A program made the position numbers and the translations under genes. DNA of 15,123 bases, taken from positions 1 through 15,123 of the forward strand of contig LSKJ01000001.1 of NCBI GenBank assembly GCA_001557035.1, in the 5' to 3' direction. The notes below the pieces were generated by a model. That model was not told the origin of the DNA, did no database searches, and saw only the letters and a program-made list of their open reading frames with translations. The stretch's first letter is position 1. Each line of letters opens with the position of its first letter. Source of the stretch: Rhodospirillaceae bacterium CCH5-H10 (lineage in GTDB: Bacteria; Pseudomonadota; Alphaproteobacteria; Reyranellales; Reyranellaceae). Below are positions 1 through 7,337 of the stretch, one piece after another.

Positions 1-765
1 GACGAAGCCCCTGGCGCGAGACAGCGCTTCGCCGGCTATTCCCAGCCACAGGGCGCTCCACACGAGATGCGACGTCGGCAGCATGGTCTGCGCCGAGACG
101 TCGGCATAGGGCACCGGGATGATCTGGGCGATCTCGCCGTCCGCAGCGAGGCGGTAGCCGTTTGAGCAGGTACCGCGCATGCCGAGCGTATTCCAGACTT
201 CGCGGACCTGCAGGTCCGCGTCGGCCCGCAATACGACGGCCAGCATCTGGTCGGACGGAGGCGATTGCGGGGTCCGGCGCGCGGTCACGAGGATCGCGTC
301 GCACGGCTCGGCGTAGGAGATGACAGGCGCCTGCTTGGTCAGTGTGAATCGTCCCCGCCGCTCGTCCAGCGCGCACACACTCGACCGTACGTCGCCACCA
401 ACTCCGGCCTCGGACGTCGCCGAGGCCAGCAGCAGTTGTTCGCTCGCCAGGCGCCGCAGGAATGCTCGAAGCCAGGGATTGCCGTCGGCGTGCCGGACGA
501 TGCAGGCGACCTGGATCTGGTGCATCGCATAGATCATCGCCGTCGACGCGCAATGCCGGCCGAGTTCATGGCAGATCGCGACGATGTCGGCGATCCCCGC
601 CCCCGGGCCGCCCTCGCTTGCGGGTACCAGGAGACCCAGCAGCGCGCGTTCCTTCAGCGCCGAAATCGCTTCGGCGGGAAAACGGCCGCGGGTGTCGACA
701 TCATCGGCATGGCGGCCGGCTATCTCGACGCCCACCGCGCGCGCCGCGGCGAGCCACGGCGTCAT
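1..765 (-). CDS. Acyl-CoA dehydrogenase family protein (3' end cut by window edge)
   Basis: The reading frame is open from an ATG at 765 to the window edge, giving the first 255 residues of a family usually about 380 long. It reads as a flavin-dependent acyl-CoA/acyl-ACP dehydrogenase. The N-terminal helical domain (about residues 1-110) is followed by the flavin-contacting segment SATSEAGVGGDVRSS (115-129) and the beta-domain signature WNTLGMRGTCSNGYRL (191-206). The C-terminal domain, which carries the catalytic Glu in most relatives, lies outside the window, so activity cannot be judged. Its ATG overlaps the stop of the upstream acyl carrier protein in an ATGA junction, so the two are almost certainly translationally coupled. 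From that pairing I infer that it oxidises a carrier-bound acyl group rather than acting in beta-oxidation, as FkbI-type enzymes do in polyketide extender-unit synthesis. The true substrate is unknown. Confidence 0.85.
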   Translation of the reverse strand, partial: MTPWLAAARAVGVEIAGRHADDVDTRGRFPAEAISALKERALLGLLVPASEGGPGAGIADIVAICHELGRHCASTAMIYAMHQIQVACIVRHADGNPWLRAFLRRLASEQLLLASATSEAGVGGDVRSSVCALDERRGRFTLTKQAPVISYAEPCDAILVTARRTPQSPPSDQMLAVVLRADADLQVREVWNTLGMRGTCSNGYRLAADGEIAQIIPVPYADVSAQTMLPTSHLVWSALWLGIAGEALSRARGFV

Positions 766-1025
766 GCCGCTTCGTCTCGCACGCCGATCTCCGCAAGCGC
801 CTCGGCGATGGCATCGATGCTGGAAAATGTCTTACGTCGCAGGAGCCTGTCGGGAAACTCCACGTCGAAGACTTCTTCGAGGGCCAGCATCAGGCTGACG
901 GTTGCATGCGAGGTGAGACCGGCCGCATGGAGGTCGGAATCATCGCGTATGTCATCGAGACCGCCTTGCAGGCTGCCGGCAGATTTCAGCACGGTTCGGA
1001 TTCGAACCTTCAGAGGCGCGGACAC
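762..1025 (-). CDS. Acyl carrier protein
   Basis: This is an 87-residue phosphopantetheine-binding protein, the usual ACP length. The expected attachment site is Ser39 in the motif DSDLHAAGLTSH (residues 29-40), followed by the amphipathic helix TVSLMLALEEVFDVEFPD (42-59) typical of ACPs. The motif is GLTSH instead of the DSL of fatty-acid AcpP, a variant I associate with specialised ACPs in polysaccharide or secondary-metabolite clusters. I chose GTG at 1025 because GGGAG lies 5 nt upstream and it gives a normal ACP N-terminus. An ATG at 1073 is in frame but has its purine run directly against the codon and would add 16 residues unlike the family. It is followed without a gap by the acyl-CoA dehydrogenase (ATGA overlap), which presumably acts on its cargo. 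It is divergent from the tandem hydrolase at 1145. Confidence 0.85.
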   Translation of the reverse strand: MSAPLKVRIRTVLKSAGSLQGGLDDIRDDSDLHAAGLTSHATVSLMLALEEVFDVEFPDRLLRRKTFSSIDAIAEALAEIGVRDEAA

Positions 1026-1041
1026 TCGAACTCCCAGCCTG

Positions 1042-1061
1042 TGCGAATTGCATAATTCGCA
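1042..1061. promoter_or_regulatory. Perfect 8-4-8 inverted repeat, candidate operator in divergent promoter region
   Basis: The sequence TGCGAATT-GCAT-AATTCGCA is a perfect inverted repeat with 8-bp arms and a 4-bp spacer. It stands in the 119-bp gap between the divergent ACP and tandem hydrolase genes. It is AT-rich in otherwise GC-rich DNA, and its size matches the operators of dimeric regulators such as the TetR or LuxR families. Its position between two divergent starts suggests that one regulator controls both directions. No regulator gene is visible in the window, so the cognate protein is unknown. With only one copy seen here, the assignment rests on symmetry and position. Confidence 0.45.
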
Positions 1062-1144
1062 AGCATTTCCCACGGTTTAAGATATTCTGCCGGTGGGAAG
1101 AAATCAATTTGCAGCCGTGTTCGAGGCCGTGGGAAGCCGCGAGA

Positions 1145-2923
1145 ATGGGTGTGGGTGTACGGGATTCCATGACTCCGACTGCGGTTAACGACTGCTTCGG
1201 GTGGTTGCACATGCCTGTCGATGCGCGTGCGACCGACGTTGCCGTCCTGATCTGCCCGGGTCTTCTGGGCGATGAGCTGGTCGCTTACTGCGGTCTTCGC
1301 GTGCTGGCCGACAGGTTGGCACGCGCCGGCTATTGGACTCTCCGCCTCGAATATCCCGGCACCGGCGATTCCTGCGATCACGCGGTGGAGCGCGCGGGAA
1401 ACCATTGGACCGCATGGCAGTCCAGCATCGAGCAGGCGGCCGACCGCCTGAAAGCCGCCAGCGGCGCGCGCAAGGTGATGCTGTGCGGCGTACGGGCCGG
1501 GGCGATGCTCGCCACGCTGGCCGCCTCGCGGCGCACGGACGTTGCCGGTTTCCTCTTCTTCGAGCCGACCTTGAGCGGTCGTTCCTATGTCCGAGAATTG
1601 ACGCTCGATGCCGAGTTGCACGGCGGCCGCGCCCTGCCCACGGGCGAAATCGAGGTCGGCGAGTTCAGTTTCAATGCCGCCACGGTCTCGGCGATCGCGA
1701 CCGCCGACCTGCGCGAAGTCACACCTAAGGACGGCCAGAAAGTCGCCGTGTTTGCCCGCGCCCAGACGAAGCGGCTTGAGAACTGCCTGTCGGCCTGGCG
1801 ACAGGCCGGTGCCGAGGTCGCGAATTGCGGCTGGAGCGACGATCTCGATTCTCTCACAGGTCACCCCACTTTCGACGCGGCGAGGCTTCCGACGTTTCAC
1901 GAGACGATCGCCTGGATGAACGACGCCTTCCCTCTCACAGCGGGGTCGGCCGCCAACCAAGCTCAGCGCCAGATGCCGGAGCCGACCGTCCTGCGACCGG
2001 GCGGCTGCGTCGAGACGCCAATGCATTTCGGGCCGGACAATCGTCTGTTCGGCATTCTCTGCGATCCCGACGCCGGCCCTTCCAGCCAGATCGTCGTGAT
2101 CGTCAATGGCGGGCGCGATCCACGCTATGGCGCGTCGCGGCAGGGCGTGGAATTCGCGAGGCGACTCGCCCGGTCGGGCATCTCCTCCCTGCGTGCCGAC
2201 TTCGCCGGCCTGGGCGACAGCCTGGGACCAGCCGGTTCGGAGAACGTCCTCAGCCATGCCTTCACCGACCGGACGGCGGACATCTGCGCGATGCTCGACG
2301 CACTCCAGGCCCGGGGATACCGCAAGTTCACGCTGCAGGGCATCTGTTCCGGCGCCTACCACGCTTTTCACGCGGCGCTCGCGGAACCTCGCATCAGTGG
2401 CCTGATGCTGGTCAACCAGCCCCTCTTCACCCTGCCGCGCCGGCCCGACGAGATCACCTATCTCGACCATCGCGGCCTGACGCCGATGTTCTATCTGCGC
2501 AAACTCGTCAGTCGGCAGAGCTGGCAAACGCTGTTGGGTGGGCGAGTCGATTTCGGCGCCATCCTCCATTCGCTCTGGGTACGTGCCCTCCGCTCCGCAC
2601 GCCTCGGGACGCGTCGGATCGGGCGCGCCGTGGGCCTCATTCGCAAGCTCTCCTTCGCCCAGTCCTCCCTTTCGGATCTGTGCCAGCGCGGCGTCAGGAC
2701 GCTGTTTCTGTTCTCGCCGGCCGAAGAGGACCTCGAGATGTTCCGGCGGGAATTCACCCTCGAGCCCGGTGCCCTGTCACGGTATCGCGGGGCCGAGATG
2801 CGCATCGTGCCGCGCATGGATCACGCGTTGATCTCGTTTGAGAGCCGGCGCGATGCCCAGGCCGAAATGCTGGACTTCGTCGGTGGGCCAAGGCGTATAT
2901 CGGCGTCCGCGGGCCAGGCCTGA
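1145..2923 (+). CDS. Tandem alpha/beta-hydrolase, two fused hydrolase domains (exosortase-cluster hydrolase-like)
   Basis: This protein of about 592 residues has two alpha/beta-hydrolase units. Domain 1 (about 20-265) has the strand-loop VAVLICPGLLGDE (32-44), LEYPGTGDS (68-76) and a nucleophile elbow G115-V-R-A-G119. Arg117 replaces the catalytic Ser, as I recall for the 'hydrolase 2, exosortase A-associated' family. Domain 2 (about 290-580) has VIVNGGRDPRYG (318-329), RADFAGLGDS (350-359) and an elbow G399-I-C-S-G403, so Cys401 would be the nucleophile. Asp529 and His560 (RMDHALIS) are candidate triad partners. Domain 1 is therefore probably non-hydrolytic and domain 2 active. The start could be TTG 1109, ATG 1145 or ATG 1169. 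I chose 1145 because GGGAAG lies 8 nt before it. The opposing ACP and acyl-CoA dehydrogenase suggest that it hydrolyses or transfers a thioester-bound acyl group. The substrate is unknown. Confidence 0.8.
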   Translation: MGVGVRDSMTPTAVNDCFGWLHMPVDARATDVAVLICPGLLGDELVAYCGLRVLADRLARAGYWTLRLEYPGTGDSCDHAVERAGNHWTAWQSSIEQAADRLKAASGARKVMLCGVRAGAMLATLAASRRTDVAGFLFFEPTLSGRSYVRELTLDAELHGGRALPTGEIEVGEFSFNAATVSAIATADLREVTPKDGQKVAVFARAQTKRLENCLSAWRQAGAEVANCGWSDDLDSLTGHPTFDAARLPTFHETIAWMNDAFPLTAGSAANQAQRQMPEPTVLRPGGCVETPMHFGPDNRLFGILCDPDAGPSSQIVVIVNGGRDPRYGASRQGVEFARRLARSGISSLRADFAGLGDSLGPAGSENVLSHAFTDRTADICAMLDALQARGYRKFTLQGICSGAYHAFHAALAEPRISGLMLVNQPLFTLPRRPDEITYLDHRGLTPMFYLRKLVSRQSWQTLLGGRVDFGAILHSLWVRALRSARLGTRRIGRAVGLIRKLSFAQSSLSDLCQRGVRTLFLFSPAEEDLEMFRREFTLEPGALSRYRGAEMRIVPRMDHALISFESRRDAQAEMLDFVGGPRRISASAGQA

Positions 2924-2926
2924 CGC

Positions 2927-2958
2927 GACCGGCAGCCCTGCCATCAATAGGGCCGGTC
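2927..2958. terminator. Hairpin at convergent gene junction, possible terminator
   Basis: GACCGG (2927-2932) pairs with CCGGTC (2953-2958). Inside it, CCCT (2936-2939) pairs with AGGG (2949-2952), leaving a 3-nt bulge and a 9-nt loop. It fills the 20-bp gap between the converging hydrolase and dioxygenase genes and includes the dioxygenase stop codon. Neither side has a T-run, so it is not a textbook intrinsic terminator. It may act as a weak bidirectional terminator or as 3'-end protection. Confidence 0.35.
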
Positions 2959-3789
2959 ACCCTCGATCAATACGCGGTGCATGATGCGCGGCTCGCCTTC
3001 CGGATAGTCGATGACGACGCGGTGCATCGTGGCGCGATTGTCCCACACGACGATGTCGCCGCGCGTCCAGACGTGGCCGAAATGATGCTGCGGCTTGCGC
3101 GCCTCGTCGGCCAGTTCGTCGAGCAGCGCGTCGCTCTCGGCCCGCTCCAGCCCGACGATGCGATCGAGTCGGTTGGGGTTGAGGTAGAGAGCCTTGCGGC
3201 CGGTCACCGGATGGGTGCGTACCAGCGGATGCTCGACATCCGGCGTCTCGGCGATCTCCTCCGGCGTACGGGGCGAGGGACGATTGCGTGCGCGCGGCGT
3301 ATCGTAGCCGTGGATGGCCTTCAATCCGTCGATGCGCCTGCGCGTGGCTTCGGGCAGCGCTTCGAAGACCGAGTGCATGTTGCAGAACCAGGTGTCGCCA
3401 CCGCGGCTCGGTATCTCGATGCCGTGCAGCAGCGTGGCCTTCGCCGGCACCGCAAAATAGGAATCGTCGGTGTGCCAGTCCTCGGCGCGGATCGCCGTCT
3501 TGTCCGTCGTGCCGTCGGCCATCAGCGTGCTCACCATGACGGAGACGTCCGGCACCGCGCCGCTGCGCTTGTAGCGCAGCAGCTGCTTCTGCGGCTGGCC
3601 GAAGGCCTTCGAGAATTCGCGCGTCTGCTCGGGCGTCATCGGATCGCCCGGGATCACGACCAGCAGATGCTCGGCGAGCGCCTGGTTCAGCAGCGCGGAC
3701 ATTTCGGGCCGGGTTGCCGTGGCGCGATCCAGCCCCTCGATGCGTGCGCCGAGGGCTGCTTTGTTGGGAACGACTTCCGGCATGGCCAT
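2944..3789 (-). CDS. TauD/TfdA family 2-oxoglutarate-dependent dioxygenase
   Basis: This is a complete 281-residue member of the Fe(II)/2-oxoglutarate dioxygenases, close to the usual TauD length of about 283. The iron facial triad is visible: His106 and Asp108 in WHTDDS, and His256 in NRATMHRVVID. The 2-oxoglutarate-binding arginines R268/R272 follow in the expected place. The segment ATLLHGIEIPSRGGDTWFCNM (118-138) is typical of the fold. Family members hydroxylate taurine, alkyl sulfates, 2,4-D or other small acids, leading to release of sulfite, sulfate or an aldehyde. ATG 3789 is preceded by GGGAG at 4 nt. An alternative ATG at 3783 is less well spaced. It lies 36 bp downstream of an arylsulfatase on the same strand, so a sulfur-scavenging substrate (sulfonate or alkyl sulfate) is the best guess. 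Sequence alone does not fix the substrate, so I give no gene symbol. Confidence 0.9.
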   Translation of the reverse strand: MAMPEVVPNKAALGARIEGLDRATATRPEMSALLNQALAEHLLVVIPGDPMTPEQTREFSKAFGQPQKQLLRYKRSGAVPDVSVMVSTLMADGTTDKTAIRAEDWHTDDSYFAVPAKATLLHGIEIPSRGGDTWFCNMHSVFEALPEATRRRIDGLKAIHGYDTPRARNRPSPRTPEEIAETPDVEHPLVRTHPVTGRKALYLNPNRLDRIVGLERAESDALLDELADEARKPQHHFGHVWTRGDIVVWDNRATMHRVVIDYPEGEPRIMHRVLIEGDRPY

Positions 3790-3825
3790 GGGACTCCCGT
3801 CGGGGTTCTCTCGAGCGTGGCGAGC

Positions 3826-5214
3826 CTATCCCAAGCGGGTTGGGCTCTCAGCCTCAAAAGTCGTGATCCGAGGAGCGGAAGGCACGAAGTCGTCCGGCGC
3901 ACCGGGCGGAATCGGGGGATGGATTTTCAGGCTCTGCTGGAACGTCTCGATCAGACGCCGGATCGGACCCCGCACCCAGCCGTCTTCCATGTTCGCATCG
4001 GTCTCCTCCTTCGGATCGCGCACGAGATTGAAGAGGTAAGGCGTCTCCAGCTTGATCGGCCCTTCGTTGGGTTCGACCTCCCACATGAGGTGCATCTTCC
4101 AGTCGCGCCATTTGACCGCCCGCAGCTCGGTCTTGATGTAGTACGGGAACCCGTCGCGGGCCGACCTGGGTCGCTCGCCGAGCAAGAAGCCGAGCTGGTC
4201 GATGCCGTCGATCGCGCGATCAGCCGGCAGGCTGGCGCCGGCGAGCCGGGCCAGCGTCGGATAGAGATCGGTTATGTGCAGCACGTCCGTCGTGCGCCGC
4301 GGCGCGATGCGGCCGGGCCACCGCAGGATGAACGGAACGCGCAGCCCGCCCTCCATCGCGGTATGATAGGTCCCGCGCCACGGTCCGGCGGTGCCGCGCC
4401 ATGGCCGCCTGAATTCGGGCCCGTTGTCGCTGCCGAACAGCACCACCGTGTCCTCGCGCAGACCGAGGCGGTCGATCGCATCGAGCATCTCGCCCACGCG
4501 ATGATCCATCTCGGCCATCGCATCGGCGAAGTCACCCGCGCCGGTACGTCCGGCAAAGTCGGGATGCGGCAGGGTCGGAAAGTGCAACTGCGTAAGCGGC
4601 ACATAGGCGAAGAACGGGCGCTTGGCCGCCGACTGGCGCTCCATGAAGTCGATGGTCCGCCGCGTGAGTTCGCCGTCGATGAGGCGCCGCTGTTCGAGAT
4701 CGTAGACCGCAAGATTGCGCGCCGGCGCGCCTTTGACGCCCTCCATCACGTAGGGCATCGGCACGATCGCCGGATCGAAGCCCGGTGCCGCCGTGAACAT
4801 CGCTTCGTTCGAGGTGCGCGGGATGCCGTACCATTCATCGAAGCCGCGATCCTTGGGCAGCCGCCCCTCGCGGTCGCCGAGGTGCCACTTGCCGAAGCAG
4901 GCGGTCGCGTACCCGGCGCCCTGCAGAAGCTCGCCGATCGTGATTTCCCAAGGGATCAGCCCCTGCGGCAGGCCGGCTGGCACCGACTGCATGGCCCCGG
5001 TACGGATCGGATGGCGACCCGTCATCAGGGCAGAGCGCGTCGGCACGCAATCGCTCTCGACGTTGAAGTTGAGGCAAGTGAGGCCCTCTTCCGCCAGTGC
5101 ATCGATGCGCGGTGTGGGCGCGCCGCGCAGGACGCCGCCGCCATAGCAGCCGAGTTCGCCCCATCCGAGATTGTCGGCCAGGATCAGAACGATGTTGGGC
5201 GGGCGAACGGTCAA
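3826..5214 (-). CDS. Arylsulfatase (type I sulfatase, formylglycine-dependent)
   Basis: This 462-residue sulfatase of the alkaline-phosphatase superfamily hydrolyses sulfate esters. The formylglycine signature C-V-P-T-R is at residues 56-60, with the supporting TGRHP at 65-69. Cys56 would be converted to formylglycine by a maturation enzyme not seen here. Metal and substrate residues are in place: D14-N15 in LADNLGWGE, K110/H112 in FGKWHLGD, H212 in PLTQLHFP, and D264-N265 in GSDNGPEF. N15 stands where many sulfatases have a second Asp. I see no signal peptide, so a cytoplasmic location is likely and the substrate would have to be imported. The start is TTG 5214, supported by GGAG 6 nt upstream. 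No better ATG opens the conserved N-terminus. It is followed after 36 bp by the TauD-type dioxygenase and preceded after 67 bp by a membrane protein, all on one strand. Confidence 0.92.
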   Translation of the reverse strand: MTVRPPNIVLILADNLGWGELGCYGGGVLRGAPTPRIDALAEEGLTCLNFNVESDCVPTRSALMTGRHPIRTGAMQSVPAGLPQGLIPWEITIGELLQGAGYATACFGKWHLGDREGRLPKDRGFDEWYGIPRTSNEAMFTAAPGFDPAIVPMPYVMEGVKGAPARNLAVYDLEQRRLIDGELTRRTIDFMERQSAAKRPFFAYVPLTQLHFPTLPHPDFAGRTGAGDFADAMAEMDHRVGEMLDAIDRLGLREDTVVLFGSDNGPEFRRPWRGTAGPWRGTYHTAMEGGLRVPFILRWPGRIAPRRTTDVLHITDLYPTLARLAGASLPADRAIDGIDQLGFLLGERPRSARDGFPYYIKTELRAVKWRDWKMHLMWEVEPNEGPIKLETPYLFNLVRDPKEETDANMEDGWVRGPIRRLIETFQQSLKIHPPIPPGAPDDFVPSAPRITTFEAESPTRLG

Positions 5215-5281
5215 GGGTCACTCCGTACAAACAGCAAATGAAGCACGAAGGCCGGCAATTGAGCCGCCGCCTCGCGCGAGC

Positions 5282-5791
5282 CTAGCGTGCCATGAGGCCG
5301 GCCATCACGCCCGACAGCCAGCGGCGCAGACGCAGAACCATGGCCTTCGTCTTCTGCCAGACCGGCAGCGCGCGCACGAAGCCGTAGATACGGTCGCGCC
5401 AGGTGAACAGCCAGGTCTCGGCTCGGAGATACCAGGACAGCCGCAGCAGCGTCGGCCGCAGCACCTTGTAGAGCCGCGCGACCAGCGCCGTCGCGACGAC
5501 CTTGCCCACGCCGATCGACAGGGCGGCGAGGACGAACTTGCCGTGCAAGGCGAACCATAAAGCCGCGAACTTCACGGGCAGCACCAGCGTCGACGGCGCC
5601 ACGAAGGCGACCAGCGCCGCCCAGGGCGGCAGACGCGCCAGCCAGGCTTCTAGGCGCGCGATCCACGGCAACCGGGCAAAGGCCGCCATCGCCAGGCCGA
5701 GATAGCGGAGCAACACCTCTTCGAAGAACATGATCGCCGCGGCGATCGGTACGAACAGGAGTTCGAGGGCGCGTTTCAGGTGGCGTTTCAT
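5282..5791 (-). CDS. Conserved hypothetical integral membrane protein
   Basis: This 169-residue protein starts at ATG 5791, with only a weak ribosome-binding match (AGG close to the start). It has three clearly hydrophobic stretches at about residues 11-38, 57-82 and 86-108. A basic, aromatic C-terminal third rich in Arg and Trp (about 115-169) probably lies at the cytoplasmic membrane face. I recognise similar unnamed membrane proteins in other alphaproteobacteria but no known function. It is the first gene of a minus-strand group with the arylsulfatase and the dioxygenase, and diverges by 45 bp from the PhoD-like phosphoesterase. The gap to the sulfatase is 67 bp, so co-transcription is possible, but a role in sulfate-ester metabolism is only inferred from position. 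The coding frame is supported by the coherent hydrophobic pattern, whereas its extension upstream of 5791 is antisense noise to the next gene. Confidence 0.75.
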   Translation of the reverse strand: MKRHLKRALELLFVPIAAAIMFFEEVLLRYLGLAMAAFARLPWIARLEAWLARLPPWAALVAFVAPSTLVLPVKFAALWFALHGKFVLAALSIGVGKVVATALVARLYKVLRPTLLRLSWYLRAETWLFTWRDRIYGFVRALPVWQKTKAMVLRLRRWLSGVMAGLMAR

Positions 5792-5836
5792 CGGCCTGCA
5801 AACTAGAGAGCGGATACTGGCTTTTCGGTGGCTGAC

Positions 5837-6886
5837 ATGTTCACACGACGGACGCTTTCCAAACTGCTCGCGGCGATGTCGCTGGCGCCCGCGACGGCAT
5901 TGTCGCAGGGCCGCCCGCCGCTGTCGCGCATCGCCTTCGGTTCCTGCGCGAACCAGTCGATGGCGCAGCCGATTTGGGAGGCCATCCTCGCCTACCGGCC
6001 CGACCTGTTCATCTTCGCCGGCGACAATGTCTATGGCGACTTCAACACACCGGACGGAGGCAATCTGAAGCGCGCCTACGACATCGCGCGGACCATCCCG
6101 GGCTATGCCCGCCTGCGCGAGACTGTCAGCCACTTCGCGGTCTGGGACGACCACGATTACGGCCTGAACGACGGCGGCGTGGAATTTGCCCACAAGGCGC
6201 GCTCGAAGGAGCTGTTCCTCGATTTCTGGAACGTCCCAGCCACCGACATTCGCCGCCAGCGCGACGGCATCTACGATTCGCGCATCATCGGTCCGCCGGG
6301 CATGAGGGTGCAGGTGATCCTGCTGGACGTGCGCTGGTTCCGCTCGCCCCTCAAGGTCACCGACCAGCGCGGTGCGCCGGGCAAGGAGCGCTACCTCCCC
6401 GACCCCGATCCCGCCAAGACGATGCTCGGTGCCGAGCAATGGGCATGGCTCGCCGACGAACTGCGCAAGCCCGCCGAAGTCCGCCTGATCGTGTCGAGCA
6501 CGCAGATCCTGGCCGAGGGCCATGGCTGGGAGCGCTGGGGCAACCTCCCGCTCGAGAAGCAGAAGCTGATCGACACGATCCGTTCGAGCGGCGCCAAGGG
6601 CGTCGTGCTGCTGTCGGGCGACCGGCACATCGGCGCGCTCTATGGCGAGACGCCGGCCGATCTCTATCCTCTGTACGAGGCGACTTCGAGCGGCCTCAAC
6701 ATGGTCTATTGGGCCGCGAAGGAAGCCGGCCCCAACCGCCTCGGTGCCATCTACGCCGCAGCGAACTTCGGCGTCGTCGACATAGACTGGTGGGAGCGCA
6801 AGCTGCTGCTGGGACTCCGCGATGACGCCGGCAACGTCCGGCGGTCGGTCGAGATCGGTTTCGACACGCTCGGCATTGCCATCTGA
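5837..6886 (+). CDS. PhoD-like alkaline phosphatase/phosphodiesterase, Tat-exported
   Basis: This is a metallophosphoesterase of the alkaline phosphatase D type, 349 residues from ATG 5837. The N-terminus MFTRRTLSKLLA carries a twin-arginine motif followed by a hydrophobic segment ending near ALSQG (about residue 24), so it is probably exported folded to the periplasm. Metal-binding motifs are GSC (35-37), AGDNVYGD (61-68), WDDHDYG (103-109) and, near the C-terminal side, LSGDRHIGAL (259-268). The family cleaves phosphomono- or diesters using Ca/Fe. It is shorter than Bacillus PhoD (over 500 residues) and lacks the N-terminal Ig-like domain, resembling the compact single-domain branch. A GTG at 5828 would add three residues. 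I prefer the ATG because it begins a canonical Tat signal. It diverges from the membrane protein at 5791, with 45 bp shared as promoter region. No Pho box was identified. Confidence 0.88.
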   Translation: MFTRRTLSKLLAAMSLAPATALSQGRPPLSRIAFGSCANQSMAQPIWEAILAYRPDLFIFAGDNVYGDFNTPDGGNLKRAYDIARTIPGYARLRETVSHFAVWDDHDYGLNDGGVEFAHKARSKELFLDFWNVPATDIRRQRDGIYDSRIIGPPGMRVQVILLDVRWFRSPLKVTDQRGAPGKERYLPDPDPAKTMLGAEQWAWLADELRKPAEVRLIVSSTQILAEGHGWERWGNLPLEKQKLIDTIRSSGAKGVVLLSGDRHIGALYGETPADLYPLYEATSSGLNMVYWAAKEAGPNRLGAIYAAANFGVVDIDWWERKLLLGLRDDAGNVRRSVEIGFDTLGIAI

Positions 6887-6940
6887 ATGCCCAGATTGAA
6901 TCGAGGGATGGCACATCGCAGGCGGACGTAGCGAGGACAA

Positions 6941-6956
6941 GGCGGTCTACACCGCC
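6941..6956. other. Small perfect hairpin upstream of the secreted protein gene
   Basis: GGCGGT (6941-6946) and ACCGCC (6951-6956) form a perfect 6-bp stem with a 4-nt loop. It sits 55 bp after the phosphoesterase stop and 24 bp before the next ATG. There is no T-run, so it is not a good terminator. It could be mRNA structure near the ribosome-binding site or a small operator. Function unknown. Confidence 0.3.
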
Positions 6957-6980
6957 GATCCCTGCTCATAAGGAAGCCGC

Positions 6981-7325
6981 ATGCAAACGGTGAAAACCGT
7001 CACCTCGATCTCGCTTCTGGTACTTGCTCTCACGAGCACGGCGGTCTGCGCACAAGACCGCCCCTCCTCTTCCGCGACACCGCAGACATCGGGCGACAAC
7101 ACGCCGGGCCGAGAGGCGTCGCCGCCACGAGGCAAAGCCGGCGGGCCGCCACGCGGAGAGAGTGGTGCCCGTCCAGGCGAAGGGCCGCATATGGGACAGC
7201 ACCGGCAGAAGGGTCAGAACGGTCAGCCCCCGCGGACACCCGATGGGCAGCGCCCTGATCGGGAGCGGCCCCCTGGCGGCCTGCAGCAGCCGCCGGCACC
7301 GACGGCCACAGGCAGTCCCGGCTGA
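6981..7325 (+). CDS. Small secreted Pro/Gly-rich hypothetical protein
   Basis: This 114-residue protein starts at ATG 6981, with AAGGA 6 nt upstream, a good ribosome-binding site. Residues 1-24 form a Sec signal peptide: basic start, the hydrophobic core SLLVLALTSTAV, and probable cleavage after AVCA before Gln25. The mature part, about 90 residues, is low-complexity and rich in Pro, Gly, Arg, Gln and Ser, with repeated PRG/PPRG-type runs and no recognisable domain. It is probably intrinsically disordered in the periplasm or outside the cell. It is 94 bp downstream of the phosphoesterase on the same strand and converges on the TctC gene. The signal peptide and ribosome-binding site are the main evidence that it is real. 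The compositional bias makes homology hard to judge, and I do not recognise a family. Confidence 0.6.
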   Translation: MQTVKTVTSISLLVLALTSTAVCAQDRPSSSATPQTSGDNTPGREASPPRGKAGGPPRGESGARPGEGPHMGQHRQKGQNGQPPRTPDGQRPDRERPPGGLQQPPAPTATGSPG

Positions 7326-7337
7326 CCATCGCTCCCC

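Noticed and set aside
265..1080. 271-codon plus-strand frame at the left edge
   Set aside because: It is antisense to the acyl-CoA dehydrogenase and ACP, which translate into clear family signatures.
1010..2569. 519-codon minus-strand frame opposite the tandem hydrolase
   Set aside because: No recognisable domain and biased composition. The plus-strand protein has two recognisable hydrolase folds.
2977..5241. 754-codon open frame on the plus strand
   Set aside because: It lies antisense to the dioxygenase and sulfatase, both with intact catalytic motifs. Its translation is Arg/Ala/His-rich with no domain, as expected for the complement of GC-rich genes.
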